Positions 55,420 to 63,778 of a stretch of DNA of 64,000 bases are shown here, piece after piece. The notes beneath the pieces are model-generated. The model made no database searches. It was not told where the DNA came from and saw only the letters and a program-made list of their open reading frames with translations. The number at the start of each line of letters is the position of its first letter. Positions within the stretch are counted from its first letter, which is position 1. The translations under genes and the position numbers were made by a program. Source of the DNA: Blautia sp. MSJ-9 (GTDB lineage Bacteria > Bacillota > Clostridia > Lachnospirales > Lachnospiraceae); assembly GCF_018919065.1 (NCBI RefSeq), contig NZ_JAHLQG010000053.1:36215-100214 (forward strand). Direction: 5' to 3'.

Positions 55420-56859
55420 CTATTTTGTGAATATCATTTTTCGGAGGTTCCAGAGATTTCCCTTAAATTTTCCACCAAGAATCTTTAACTGAAGATCCTC
55501 ACGATCCGGATAATATCTTGTAGAAAAAACAGTCTCTCCATCATTCAGGTAGATTTCTGCTGCCGAAGTGTCTGCAAGAAGTCTGATATTCTTCAGCTCA
55601 CCAATCTTTGCCTTTCGTTTCGACCTTCCTGCACCTGCAATTCCGGAAAAGCCAATCTCCGCAACTCCATCTTCATATTTAAAAATCATCTGTCCGCCCA
55701 TACTGATCTTGAAGCTGCTGCCCGTCATAACGATCTCATCAAGTACCAGGTCAAACCCTTCATTTACTTCCACACGAATCTCTACGATTGATTTCTCATC
55801 ATGAAGAACTGTCTTCTCTTTTCGAAGACCTTCCAGTTCTTTTGCAGGAGCCTGGAGAATTTTTCCGTCACGTACCGTTAATTCTCTTGGAACAGTGAGA
55901 CAATGCTGCCATCCTTCATCAATAGTCTTATTCACATATTCTTCATCTGCATCCGGCATTCCCATCCAGCCGATAAGAAGCCGTCTGCCCTTATTATCTG
56001 TGAACGTCTGTGGCGCATAGAAATCAAATCCCATATCCCATTCTCTGAAGTCATTCACATCTACAGAGCCATCTTCCTTCATCGGAAAATATCCGGACTG
56101 ATAGATATTCTGAAAACGATACTCTTCACGACTCAGCCCCTGTGGAGAAACAGACAGGAACTTCTGTCCATCCAGTTCAAAATAATCCGGACATTCCCAC
56201 ATATAACCGAATACCTCCGGCGTAGTGATCACACGTTCCTGTTTCCAGTCTCTTAAATCCTCTGATTCATATACCAGAACTGCTCCTTTATCCTCTTTGA
56301 GACGTCCGCCCAGAACCATCTTATATCTGTCATTCTCCTTCCAGACCTTTGGATCTCGGATATGGCAGGTAAAATCCTCCGGATATTTCTCAAAGGAAAT
56401 AACCTCTTCTTTATCGCTGAAATGAACTCCGTCTTCACTCTCTACATGAAGGGTGCTTGTCTCCCTTCCCTCATTAATGTAATCATAATCACCATCAATC
56501 TTTACATTGCCTGTAAAAAACAGATGCATTTTATCCTGATCAATCAGTGAAGACCCGGAATATACCCCATGACAGTCATAGGAGGAATCCGGATAAAGAG
56601 CTGTCCCTTCATACTTCCAGTCAAGCAGATCCTCGCTTGTATAATGTCCCCAGAACTTCAGTCCACCTTCCACATCAAAAGGTGCATACTGGAAGAACAC
56701 ATGATATCTGCCCTTGTACCAGCATAATCCATTCGGATCATTTAACCATCCCACCGGAGGCATCAGATGATGCCCAAGGCGGAATCTTCCTTCCTTCATA
56801 TTTGCATTCTTTTCAATCTGTGATACATTTCTCTCAAGAACTTTTGTTAAATTACTCAT
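55420..56859 (-). CDS. scrB: Sucrose-6-phosphate hydrolase, GH32
   Basis: This 479-aa cytosolic enzyme splits sucrose-6-phosphate, delivered by the PTS, into glucose-6-phosphate and fructose. The five-bladed propeller carries nucleophile D41 ('GWLNDPNG'), the transition-state 'RDP' at 168-170 and acid/base E222 ('WECPD'). A beta-sandwich C-terminal domain starts at about 350. It overlaps the PTS gene's stop by ATGA, giving coupled expression. Confidence 0.95.
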   Translation of the reverse strand: MSNLTKVLERNVSQIEKNANMKEGRFRLGHHLMPPVGWLNDPNGLCWYKGRYHVFFQYAPFDVEGGLKFWGHYTSEDLLDWKYEGTALYPDSSYDCHGVYSGSSLIDQDKMHLFFTGNVKIDGDYDYINEGRETSTLHVESEDGVHFSDKEEVISFEKYPEDFTCHIRDPKVWKENDRYKMVLGGRLKEDKGAVLVYESEDLRDWKQERVITTPEVFGYMWECPDYFELDGQKFLSVSPQGLSREEYRFQNIYQSGYFPMKEDGSVDVNDFREWDMGFDFYAPQTFTDNKGRRLLIGWMGMPDADEEYVNKTIDEGWQHCLTVPRELTVRDGKILQAPAKELEGLRKEKTVLHDEKSIVEIRVEVNEGFDLVLDEIVMTGSSFKISMGGQMIFKYEDGVAEIGFSGIAGAGRSKRKAKIGELKNIRLLADTSAAEIYLNDGETVFSTRYYPDREDLQLKILGGKFKGNLWNLRKMIFTK

Positions 56860-58856
56860 TCTTTCACAATCTCCAATACTTTATCTGCAGGTGTTACCGG
56901 ACCTTCATGTAAGGCTTTCACATCTCTGTAATCGTCTGTGTTTGTTACAATAAGCGGAGTAGTTACATCATATCCTGCTTCTTTGATCTTATCCATATCA
57001 AAGGATATGAGAAGCTGTCCCTTCTTTACACGATCACCGTCTTTTACATGAGCTGTGTAATATTTTCCACCCAGTTCTACAGTATTGATACCGATATGGA
57101 TCAGAAGTTCCATACCGCTTTCTGTACTTAAACCAACTGCATGTTTGGTGTCAAAAACGGTCTCAACCGTTGCATCACACGGAGCAACTACTTCACCCTT
57201 AGCCGGATTTACAGCAATTCCTTTTCCTAGAACTTCAGAAGCAAATGTTGCATCATTTACCTGAGAAAGTGGAATTGCAGTTCCATCTAATGCACTGTAG
57301 AGTACGAAATCATCTGCGCCGCCTGCTGTTTTTTCTGTTTCAGAAGCTGTTTTGTTTTCATCTGTTGCTGTAGCATTTTCATCACTTACCACAGAATTTT
57401 TTTGCCCTTCAATACTCTCTGCTTTTACAGCATCTTCACTCTTATCTTCATTTTTTACAGCTTTACTCTCTGCTGCCACATCTTTATATCCAAACAGCCA
57501 TGTCAGTACAAATGCTACGCCAAATGCAATCACAAACATCAGAATATAAGATACCGGGTTGTTCAGGCAAAGCAGAATTCCGAAAATACCGGTTACGCCA
57601 GTTCCTGTAGCGCCCAGTCCTGTAATAGATGCAAACAGCGCACCAACTGCACCGCCGACACAGCCCATTACAAAAGGTTTTCCGAAACGAAGGTTTACAC
57701 CGAAAATTGCCGGTTCTGTAATTCCCATGCATGCACTTAATGCAGACGGAACTGCCATGGATTTAATCTTCTGATCTTTAGTCTTAAGTGCTACTGCAAG
57801 TGTAGCACCGCCCTGTGAGATATTTGCTGCAGATGCAAGCGGCAGCCAGTAAGTAACTCCAAACTTGGAAATCTGTCCAAGGTCAATGATCGTGTACATA
57901 TGATGTACACCGGCCACAACTGTCGGAGCATAAAAAGCACCCATAATAAAACTTCCAATACCGAACGGCAATGCGATCAGCCACTGGATTCCATTCAGAA
58001 GTCCGTTCTCAACGGCTACGAAGATCGGTCCGATAATGGATAATGTCAGGTAACCTGTTACAAATACACTTACAAGCGGAGTAACAAACAGGTCGAACAT
58101 TGCAGGTACAACCTTGTGAAGCCTCTTCTCAATCTGTGCAAGTACCCACACAGCAATGATAACTGGGATAACATGTCCCTGATAACCAACCATGTCAATC
58201 GAATAAAGTCCAAACCATACTTTCTGAGTTACCTGAACCCCTTCTGTTGCAACTGTCCATGCATTCTGCAGGTTTGGATGAATCATGATCATACCGATAA
58301 CCGCACCCAGATATGGATTAGCGCCAAACACTTTTGCACCGCTGTATGCGATCAGGATTGGCAGGAATGTGTACGCCGTATTACTGAAAAGCTGCGCAAA
58401 AGTATAAATAGAGCCGCTGGTATCAATATTCAGGAAACCATTATTTACCATGAAATTCAGCGCTTCCATGATTCCCATAAGGAAACCACTTGCAACAATA
58501 GCCGGAATGATCGGCACAAAAATATCTCCAAGAGTCTTAATCAGTCTCTGTACAGGATTTGCTCTGGAAGCTGCAACTTTCTTCAGATCCTCCTTGCTGC
58601 TCTCAGAAACTCCTGCAATCTGGATGAACTCATCATATACTTTATTCACAACACCGGTTCCCAGAATGATCTGCATCTGTCCCTGTGCAAAGAAAACGCC
58701 TTTAACGCCTTCAATGTTCTCAACATATTCCTTGTCTGCCTTCGAGTTGTCACCAATAACCAGTCGAAGACGTGTGGCACAATGAGCTGCGGAAATAATG
58801 TTCTCTTTTTTACCGATATGGTCATATATTTCCTGAGCTGTCTTTCTATAATCCAT
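56856..58856 (-). CDS. scrA: PTS sucrose-type EIIBCA permease
   Basis: This 666-aa transporter phosphorylates its sugar on entry. EIIB (1-85) has phospho-Cys C26 ('AAHCATRLRL'). EIIC (about 105-460) has ten or so membrane helices. An acidic Lys/Glu/Thr-rich linker (465-520) leads to a glucose-type EIIA (about 525-660) with phospho-His in 'LLIHIGINTVELGG'. The complete BCA fusion needs no separate EIIA. It is first in the operon with scrB and starts behind AAGGAGGATATT. Two LacI-type operators flank its promoter region. Confidence 0.94.
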   Translation of the reverse strand: MDYRKTAQEIYDHIGKKENIISAAHCATRLRLVIGDNSKADKEYVENIEGVKGVFFAQGQMQIILGTGVVNKVYDEFIQIAGVSESSKEDLKKVAASRANPVQRLIKTLGDIFVPIIPAIVASGFLMGIMEALNFMVNNGFLNIDTSGSIYTFAQLFSNTAYTFLPILIAYSGAKVFGANPYLGAVIGMIMIHPNLQNAWTVATEGVQVTQKVWFGLYSIDMVGYQGHVIPVIIAVWVLAQIEKRLHKVVPAMFDLFVTPLVSVFVTGYLTLSIIGPIFVAVENGLLNGIQWLIALPFGIGSFIMGAFYAPTVVAGVHHMYTIIDLGQISKFGVTYWLPLASAANISQGGATLAVALKTKDQKIKSMAVPSALSACMGITEPAIFGVNLRFGKPFVMGCVGGAVGALFASITGLGATGTGVTGIFGILLCLNNPVSYILMFVIAFGVAFVLTWLFGYKDVAAESKAVKNEDKSEDAVKAESIEGQKNSVVSDENATATDENKTASETEKTAGGADDFVLYSALDGTAIPLSQVNDATFASEVLGKGIAVNPAKGEVVAPCDATVETVFDTKHAVGLSTESGMELLIHIGINTVELGGKYYTAHVKDGDRVKKGQLLISFDMDKIKEAGYDVTTPLIVTNTDDYRDVKALHEGPVTPADKVLEIVKE

Positions 58857-58875
58857 AATATCCTCCTTCTTATTT

Positions 58876-58892
58876 ATGTAATCGTTCCCACA
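58876..58892 (-). promoter_or_regulatory. ScrR-type operator 1, proximal to scrA
   Basis: Read leftward: TGTGGGAACGATTACAT. It shares TGRGAACGATTNCAT with the site at 58965-58980 and lies about 20 bp before the scrA start. Confidence 0.7.
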
Positions 58893-58964
58893 TTTATATA
58901 CACTATTTGTTTTATGTATATATGGTTATTTTACTGTTAATATACATTTATGTGTGTTCTTTGT

Positions 58965-58980
58965 ATGGAATCGTTCTCAT
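58965..58980 (-). promoter_or_regulatory. ScrR-type operator 2, distal to scrA
   Basis: Read leftward: ATGAGAACGATTCCAT. It matches operator 1 at 13 of 15 positions with 89 bp between centres, so a looped repressor dimer pair is possible. The gap 58981-59190 holds no gene, only a partial copy of the dispersed repeat (TTCGCAATTGAAGCAGG at 59098). Confidence 0.7.
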
Positions 58981-59193
58981 ATGTTGTTTTCATTATATCC
59001 GTCAGATTTTCATTTGTAAATATGTAACTTAGCACAAATATTTTGTCGCATTTTTATACATAATATCCAAAACAGGTTTTATCTATTAAATGGATGTTCG
59101 CAATTGAAGCAGGATTCTCCAACGCAAAGTGATCCTAACCAAAGTTTTTTTCTATGTCATTAAAATATTACGGAATAATTTTCTAAGACATAA

Positions 59194-59238
59194 AAAGAGC
59201 TAAGATTTTTCACCTGTTTCGTGAATTCTTAGCTCTCT
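59194..59238 (-). terminator. Intrinsic terminator of the scrR-like gene
   Basis: Read leftward, GAGCTAAGA and TCTTAGCTC pair over 9 bp, then TTTTT. It lies just below the regulator stop. Confidence 0.8.
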
Positions 59239-59244
59239 TCTCAT

Positions 59245-60234
59245 TTATCTGCTCCTGTGAGACTCTCTCATTACCACCTTACATCCCATCTTAATTTCTT
59301 TATGTATCGATACATTCTCCGCCTCCATCAGCTCTACCAACATCTTTGCAGACTCCATTCCGCTCGTTTTATAATAGAAATGTACTGTTGTCAACTTCGG
59401 CTCTATAATTTTTCCCAGAGAACTATCTCCCATACCGGCAACCTGAACCTGCTCCGGAATCCGGTATCCATTCTTCTTTAACCAGCTCACTGCTCCAACT
59501 GCCATAGTATCCGTTGCACAGATAAGTGTATCAATATCCGGATGTTCGCCAAACAGTTCTCCTGCTTTTTCATATCCCGATTCCAATGTAAAATCACCAC
59601 ATTTCACATATTCACTGCCAAATTCAATCTTATTCTTACTAAGAATCTCTTCAACCCCGGACATTCTTTTTCTTCCAACAGCTTCATCTTTATCTGTAAC
59701 TGTAATATATCCAAACTTGTTGCCAGTCTTTACCATCTGTTCTGTAAGCGTCATTGCCGCTTTCTGATCATCCTGAAAAATACATGGATACCCTTCCAGA
59801 CGCTGTCCCAGCAAAACAATTGGCACTTTATACTCTTTGAGCATATCACGGTGCTGTTTCGTCAGGATTGTGGCAATGAAAATAACTCCATCTACCTGGT
59901 TATCCTTAAATAGTGAAAGATATTTCAACTCTTCTTCAATATTATTATTTGTATTCGCCAGGATTAGTTGATAGCCTTTTTTCGTAAGGATATCACTGAT
60001 TCCGGCTACTTCTCTGCTGATCGTGTTGGAATCGATCTTCGGAAGAATCACCCCTACCAGTTTCGTCTTTTTGGTACGCAACATCTGTGCCTGTGAAGAG
60101 GGCTGATATCCGGTTTTTTCGATCACTTTGCGGATAATTTTCTTCTTCTCTTCACTAACATAGCCATTATTTAAATATCTGGATACCGTAGCCCTGGAGA
60201 CCCCTGCCAGTTTCGCTATCTCGTTAATATTCAT
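59245..60234 (-). CDS. LacI-family regulator of the sucrose operon (ScrR-like)
   Basis: This 329-aa repressor has a helix-turn-helix at 1-50 ('MNINEIAKLAGVSRATVSRY', 'LNNGYVSEEKK') and an effector domain ('KLVGVILPKIDSNTISREVA', 'DTLICATDTMAVGAVSWLKK'). The ATG at 60234 follows AAGGAGCTTTTGC; a longer frame to 60252 lacks a site. It stands directly upstream of the PTS gene, whose promoter carries paired GAACGATT sites. It likely responds to sucrose-6-phosphate or fructose, by analogy. Confidence 0.9.
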   Translation of the reverse strand: MNINEIAKLAGVSRATVSRYLNNGYVSEEKKKIIRKVIEKTGYQPSSQAQMLRTKKTKLVGVILPKIDSNTISREVAGISDILTKKGYQLILANTNNNIEEELKYLSLFKDNQVDGVIFIATILTKQHRDMLKEYKVPIVLLGQRLEGYPCIFQDDQKAAMTLTEQMVKTGNKFGYITVTDKDEAVGRKRMSGVEEILSKNKIEFGSEYVKCGDFTLESGYEKAGELFGEHPDIDTLICATDTMAVGAVSWLKKNGYRIPEQVQVAGMGDSSLGKIIEPKLTTVHFYYKTSGMESAKMLVELMEAENVSIHKEIKMGCKVVMRESHRSR

Positions 60235-60384
60235 GCAAAAGCTCCTTTTCATGCTATTGATGTGATGTTTTTAGATACTGTTTCACATCGTTTCCTTCTG
60301 AAAGTATTTTCTACATTATACTACAGATATCCTTTAGGTTGCAAATGGCAAAACTTCTGTCCAAACGGACAAAATTCTCCGCCT

Positions 60385-60543
60385 CGATATGCGGCTCTAT
60401 ACCGAATAACTGATCCTCAGTTTATCAGGAGAAGCTTACACTCCTCCTGATACAAGTAAGTCCCCACCCACTGCTTATTGCTTTTCGCAATTGAGGCTGA
60501 AGCGTGTTTGATTCTAAGCAGAGAATCTATTTGATTCGATTGA
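60385..60543. repeat. Dispersed intergenic repeat, copy G (longest)
   Basis: It carries the second module (TTTATCAGGAG ... CTCCTGATACAAGTAAG), then TCCCCACCCACTGC, TTATTGCTTTTCGCAATTGA and GATTCTAAGCAGAG. The middle 40 bp match copy E in inverted orientation. Together with the scrR upstream sequence it fills the 60235-60544 gap. Confidence 0.7.
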
Positions 60544-60544
60544 A

Positions 60545-61414
60545 TTACGGAAGATATGCAATTGGGTCGATTGGTTCTCCATCTTTCTTCATTTCGAAAT
60601 AAAGATTCGTTCCTTCTGTACTGTAATATTTTGTTGGCTGTGCAATATATCCGATAGTTGTTCCTTTCTTTACTGTATCCCCTTCAGAAACAGTCAGATC
60701 TGTAAGCTGTCCGTAAACCGCCTGATATCCGTTTCCCAGCTCCATGGTCACGGTTGTACCAGTCTGTGCATCCTGTTCCACTGAATAAACTGTACCGTTT
60801 ACTGCCGCAACTACCGGTGCTCCCTCTACTGCCCCAACTGCAATGGCAGGGTTTAATCTGTACTGATCCAGAGTTGGAAAATACGTAGTCTGATCCATAC
60901 TGTAATCCAGCAGAATATTTCCATTTACCGGCCACTCCATTAATGTATCTTCTGAGAAATTTACTGTCGGCAGATTGATTGCAGATGCCGAAACATCCGT
61001 TGCTTCTCCTGCATCAGTATCCTCTACATCCGCTGATTCTCCATCTGTACTGTTAACATCACTGCTTTTATCCACATTCACAGATACTTCAGCTTTATTC
61101 TTATCCACAGTATTTTCATTCATATCCCCATTCGGGTTTACAAGTGTATTTCCATCTCCGGAAGTCATTTCCACATCATCCTGATTTTCCTCCTCCAGTG
61201 ATGGTTGACTCTCTGATTCTGTCTGACTTATTCCATCCTCTCCAGCAAATATATCATCCGTATTTTCACTTTGAGCAGTATCTTGAGTTTGCTCCTTAGG
61301 TGCTTCCTCTTTAATCGGAGATGTACCTAACTGATATACAGTAATTCCTAATGCTGCTACAGCTGCCAGACCAACGGTATTGGCGATAATTCGCGTGACT
61401 CTGTTATTCATCAT
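60545..61414 (-). CDS. SpoIIQ-like membrane protein with degenerate LytM/M23 domain
   Basis: This 289-aa protein has an N-terminal membrane helix (about 8-27), an acidic Asp/Glu/Ser/Thr-rich region (30-145) and a C-terminal M23 (LytM) fold (about 165-289). In active enzymes the zinc ligands are HxxxD and HxH. Here these positions read 'NPAIAVGAVEGAPV' and 'NLYFEMKKDG', so no catalytic zinc site is evident. Its position directly after spoIID matches the clostridial spoIID-spoIIQ order, and SpoIIQ forms the forespore side of the engulfment channel. It starts behind AAAGGAAT. Confidence 0.85.
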   Translation of the reverse strand: MMNNRVTRIIANTVGLAAVAALGITVYQLGTSPIKEEAPKEQTQDTAQSENTDDIFAGEDGISQTESESQPSLEEENQDDVEMTSGDGNTLVNPNGDMNENTVDKNKAEVSVNVDKSSDVNSTDGESADVEDTDAGEATDVSASAINLPTVNFSEDTLMEWPVNGNILLDYSMDQTTYFPTLDQYRLNPAIAVGAVEGAPVVAAVNGTVYSVEQDAQTGTTVTMELGNGYQAVYGQLTDLTVSEGDTVKKGTTIGYIAQPTKYYSTEGTNLYFEMKKDGEPIDPIAYLP

Positions 61415-61475
61415 ATTCCTTTCACCTCTATTTTCATCTTCATATCTATAGGGTGTCCAGAATTATTACATCTAT

Positions 61476-62333
61476 TCAGAAAATTTCTGTAATCTCCTGA
61501 ATTTCCATACTTGGAAAATAATACGCCAGAATTTCCTCTGCACTATTAGAATTTTTTGCCAGCTCATTCCCTCCGTACTGCGAAAATCCCATTCCATGTC
61601 CTCTTCCTTTGCATAAAAAACGCACCTGATTTCCAATATTCTGTATTGTAAAATTTGCAGAAGTAAGTCCCATACCTTTTCGAAAAGATTCACCTTCCAG
61701 CGTTTTCCCGTCAGCCAGAAGTTCTGTTACATATCCGGCGCTGTCTCTCTCCTTCACTTTCAATTCCTTTGGAAGTATCTTTTGATTTATGTATACACTG
61801 TTAAGATAATTTTTTGACTCTTTATCCACACTGCTTTGGACAGATTTTAAATAATCTTCCTCCTCACTGTGGAAAACTTCCCTGCCATCCCTTGTCTGTC
61901 CGGCACTTAACTCATGATAAGGAATTTGTTTTAGTTCTCCATCCCATGTCATAACCATCCCTTCTGTATCAGTCACTGCCTTTTCGTATTTTTCTTGCGA
62001 GACTGCAAGATATAAGGATTTTCCCTTCACTTCATTCCTGATTTCATTCAATACTTTTGAAAAACTATCCTGCTCCTGTATTTTTCTGCAAAAATTGGAC
62101 CGTGCAATGATCGTCTGCGCTTTTATTGTTTCTAATTCATAAGTTTCTCCAATTTGCGATGCAACAATAACTGGTAAAATCATTTCCATATCAAATTTTC
62201 TGTTGACCAGAGTACTTTCTACACCGTTAAAAACAATCGTAATCAGATAAGGGATAAAAAACAGACAAAAGATTCCCGTTGTTCCGGGAAAAAAAGACTT
62301 TCTCATAATAAGACCATCCAGACGTACGGCCAT
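61476..62333 (-). CDS. spoIID: Stage II sporulation protein D
   Basis: This 285-aa membrane-anchored lytic transglycosylase drives engulfment. It has an N-terminal helix (about 17-37), the SpoIID domain with 'VIVASQIGETYELETIKAQT', 'IIARSNFCRK', and the conserved end 'CKGRGHGMGFSQYGGNELAK' followed by 'ILAYYFPSMEI'. The usual catalytic glutamate region reads SQIGETYELE, with glutamate kept. An alternative start is the ATG at 62306. It lies 61 bp ahead of the SpoIIQ-like gene. Confidence 0.92.
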   Translation of the reverse strand: MAVRLDGLIMRKSFFPGTTGIFCLFFIPYLITIVFNGVESTLVNRKFDMEMILPVIVASQIGETYELETIKAQTIIARSNFCRKIQEQDSFSKVLNEIRNEVKGKSLYLAVSQEKYEKAVTDTEGMVMTWDGELKQIPYHELSAGQTRDGREVFHSEEEDYLKSVQSSVDKESKNYLNSVYINQKILPKELKVKERDSAGYVTELLADGKTLEGESFRKGMGLTSANFTIQNIGNQVRFLCKGRGHGMGFSQYGGNELAKNSNSAEEILAYYFPSMEIQEITEIF

Positions 62334-62466
62334 GATTTCTCATAACCTCTTTCCTTTTAGTATATACATATAACTTTCTCTGTATGTACACTTTTAATCA
62401 AATCACTCTTTTGACTTCATTAAGAATATTTTCCTAACTTTTCTATCAGCTTATTAATACGGGGAC

Positions 62467-62832
62467 TCACCCCGTATTAAAATATGCAGCTTTACTTATT
62501 CTATTCTGGATTCTTGGTTCATTCCAGTATATAATTTTATTTTTTTTGGTATTCCTTTTTTCTTTTGGATGCAGATCCGTCCTGTTTTTCTTAGAATCTG
62601 TATCTTTTACAATATATTCTGAGATCATTTTTGCTTTCGGAGTTTCATATACCAAACACATTCCCAGACTTTTCCATAATCTTCCCAAAAATCCGCTTCT
62701 TTTTACTGTGCGCTCATCACAGCTACCTGTGCATGCACTTTCTCTATCCTTTACAAATCCCATTACAAAGCAGGTAACAGCTGTCACAATCAGCTGAAAA
62801 TAATTCTTCAGATTCTTTATCGAATTCTTCAT
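62467..62832 (-). CDS. Small unknown membrane protein upstream of spoIID
   Basis: This 121-aa protein has one hydrophobic helix (about 10-27, 'YFQLIVTAVTCFVMGFV') and then a strongly basic soluble tail. It is not recognised. An excellent ribosome site (AGGAGGAG, 6 bp from ATG) and a TATAAT at 62871-62876 about 40 bp upstream support expression. Position beside spoIID/spoIIQ makes a sporulation role conceivable but unproven. Confidence 0.6.
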   Translation of the reverse strand: MKNSIKNLKNYFQLIVTAVTCFVMGFVKDRESACTGSCDERTVKRSGFLGRLWKSLGMCLVYETPKAKMISEYIVKDTDSKKNRTDLHPKEKRNTKKNKIIYWNEPRIQNRISKAAYFNTG

Positions 62833-63037
62833 AGAAACTCCTCCTGTTCTGCATTACATGATTTCATAATATTATACAGCCTGTCCACCGTTAAGACTGC
62901 GCACTTCCTACGGTTATCAGGTACTAATACTTTATGCAGAATGAATACCATTTTAGAACTAAAATCGAACTAAAAAATATCCTGCCTTGAGAGCTTTTTT
63001 ATGTCATTAGAGCTTTACAAAGTAAATTCTTATAACA
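62833..63037. other. Intergenic region between the tRNA cluster and the sporulation genes
   Basis: It holds the promoter of the 121-aa gene and an AT-rich stretch with a short direct repeat (GAACTAAAATCGAACTAAAA at about 62956). No gene is seen. Confidence 0.5.
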
Positions 63038-63068
63038 CAAAAAAACTTCTGTGAAATTCACAGAAGTC
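63038..63068 (-). terminator. Terminator of the rRNA-tRNA operon
   Basis: ACTTCTGTG (63045-63053) pairs with CACAGAAGT (63060-63068). Leftward it is followed by TTTTTT. Confidence 0.9.
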
Positions 63069-63074
63069 ATAAAG

Positions 63075-63147
63075 TGAAGCATCGGGGATTCGAACCCCGG
63101 ACAACTTGATTAAAAGTCAAGTGCTCTACCGACTGAGCTAATGCTCC
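63075..63147 (-). tRNA. tRNA-Lys (UUU)
   Basis: Acceptor GGAGCAT/ATGCTTC. The anticodon loop CTTTTAA gives TTT. CCA is not encoded. It is the last tRNA of the cluster. Confidence 0.95.
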
Positions 63148-63175
63148 ATATTCAATTGTCACTTTCCAAAGTGAA

Positions 63176-63248
<73 letters not shown>

Positions 63249-63252
63249 AAAA

Positions 63253-63326
63253 TAGCGGGGACAGGATTTGAACCTATGACCTTCGGGTTATGAGCCCGAC
63301 GAGCTTCCAGACTGCTCCACCCCGCG
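63253..63326 (-). tRNA. Initiator tRNA-fMet (CAU)
   Basis: Anticodon CAT in loop CTCATAA. The three G-C pairs at the base of the anticodon stem (GGG/CCC) and the unpaired C1-T72 mark it as the initiator, not elongator Met. Confidence 0.95.
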
Positions 63327-63339
63327 GTATTAATTTAAA

Positions 63340-63412
63340 AGCCGATGATCGGACTCGAACCGATAACCTGCTGATTACAAATCAGCTGCTCTGCCAATTG
63401 AGCCACATCGGC
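63340..63412 (-). tRNA. tRNA-Thr (UGU)
   Basis: Acceptor GCCGATG/CATCGGC. The loop TTTGTAA gives anticodon TGT. Confidence 0.95.
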
Positions 63413-63429
63413 TTAGCTGTTAAGCTAAG

Positions 63430-63511
63430 TGGATGGAGAAGGATTCGAACCTTCGAAAGCGTTGCTAACAGATTTACAGTCTGCCCCCTTTGGCCACTCG
63501 GGAATCCATCC
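63430..63511 (-). tRNA. tRNA-Tyr (GUA)
   Basis: Class II tRNA of 82 nt with a long variable arm. The loop CTGTAAA gives GTA. Acceptor GGATGGA/TCCATCC. Confidence 0.95.
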
Positions 63512-63516
63512 AAGTA

Positions 63517-63589
63517 TGGAACCTATAGGGCTCGAACCTATGACCCTCTGCTTGTAAGGCAGATGCTCTCCCAGCTGAGCTAAGATTCC
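63517..63589 (-). tRNA. tRNA-Val (UAC)
   Basis: Acceptor GGAATCT/AGGTTCC with one wobble. The loop CTTACAA gives TAC. Confidence 0.95.
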
Positions 63590-63632
63590 ATATCCATATG
63601 CAATTTACTAAACATCGTTAGCTCATTGCTAA

Positions 63633-63706
63633 CGACCCAGAAGAGACTCGAACTCTCGACCTCCGCCGTGACAGGGCGGCGCTCTAACCAACTGAGCCAC
63701 TGGGCC
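63633..63706 (-). tRNA. tRNA-Asp (GUC)
   Basis: Acceptor GGCCCAG/CTGGGTC. The loop CTGTCAC gives GTC. It is the first tRNA after the 23S rRNA. Confidence 0.95.
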
Positions 63707-63778
63707 ATTAAAGGTTTTGCACCTTCAAAACTACATACATGTTGACATTTCCTTGAGATTCATTACTTCCTGCGATTC

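Noticed and set aside
19919..60543. CRISPR array
   Set aside because: The repeats are dispersed, single, variable and in both orientations. There are no regular spacers and no cas genes.
63290..63583. 97-codon plus-strand frame with repeated '(T/Y)DxLLxxxxLxQLS' style segments
   Set aside because: It is an antisense translation of the tRNA cluster (fMet, Thr, Tyr, Val), a known source of false protein calls.
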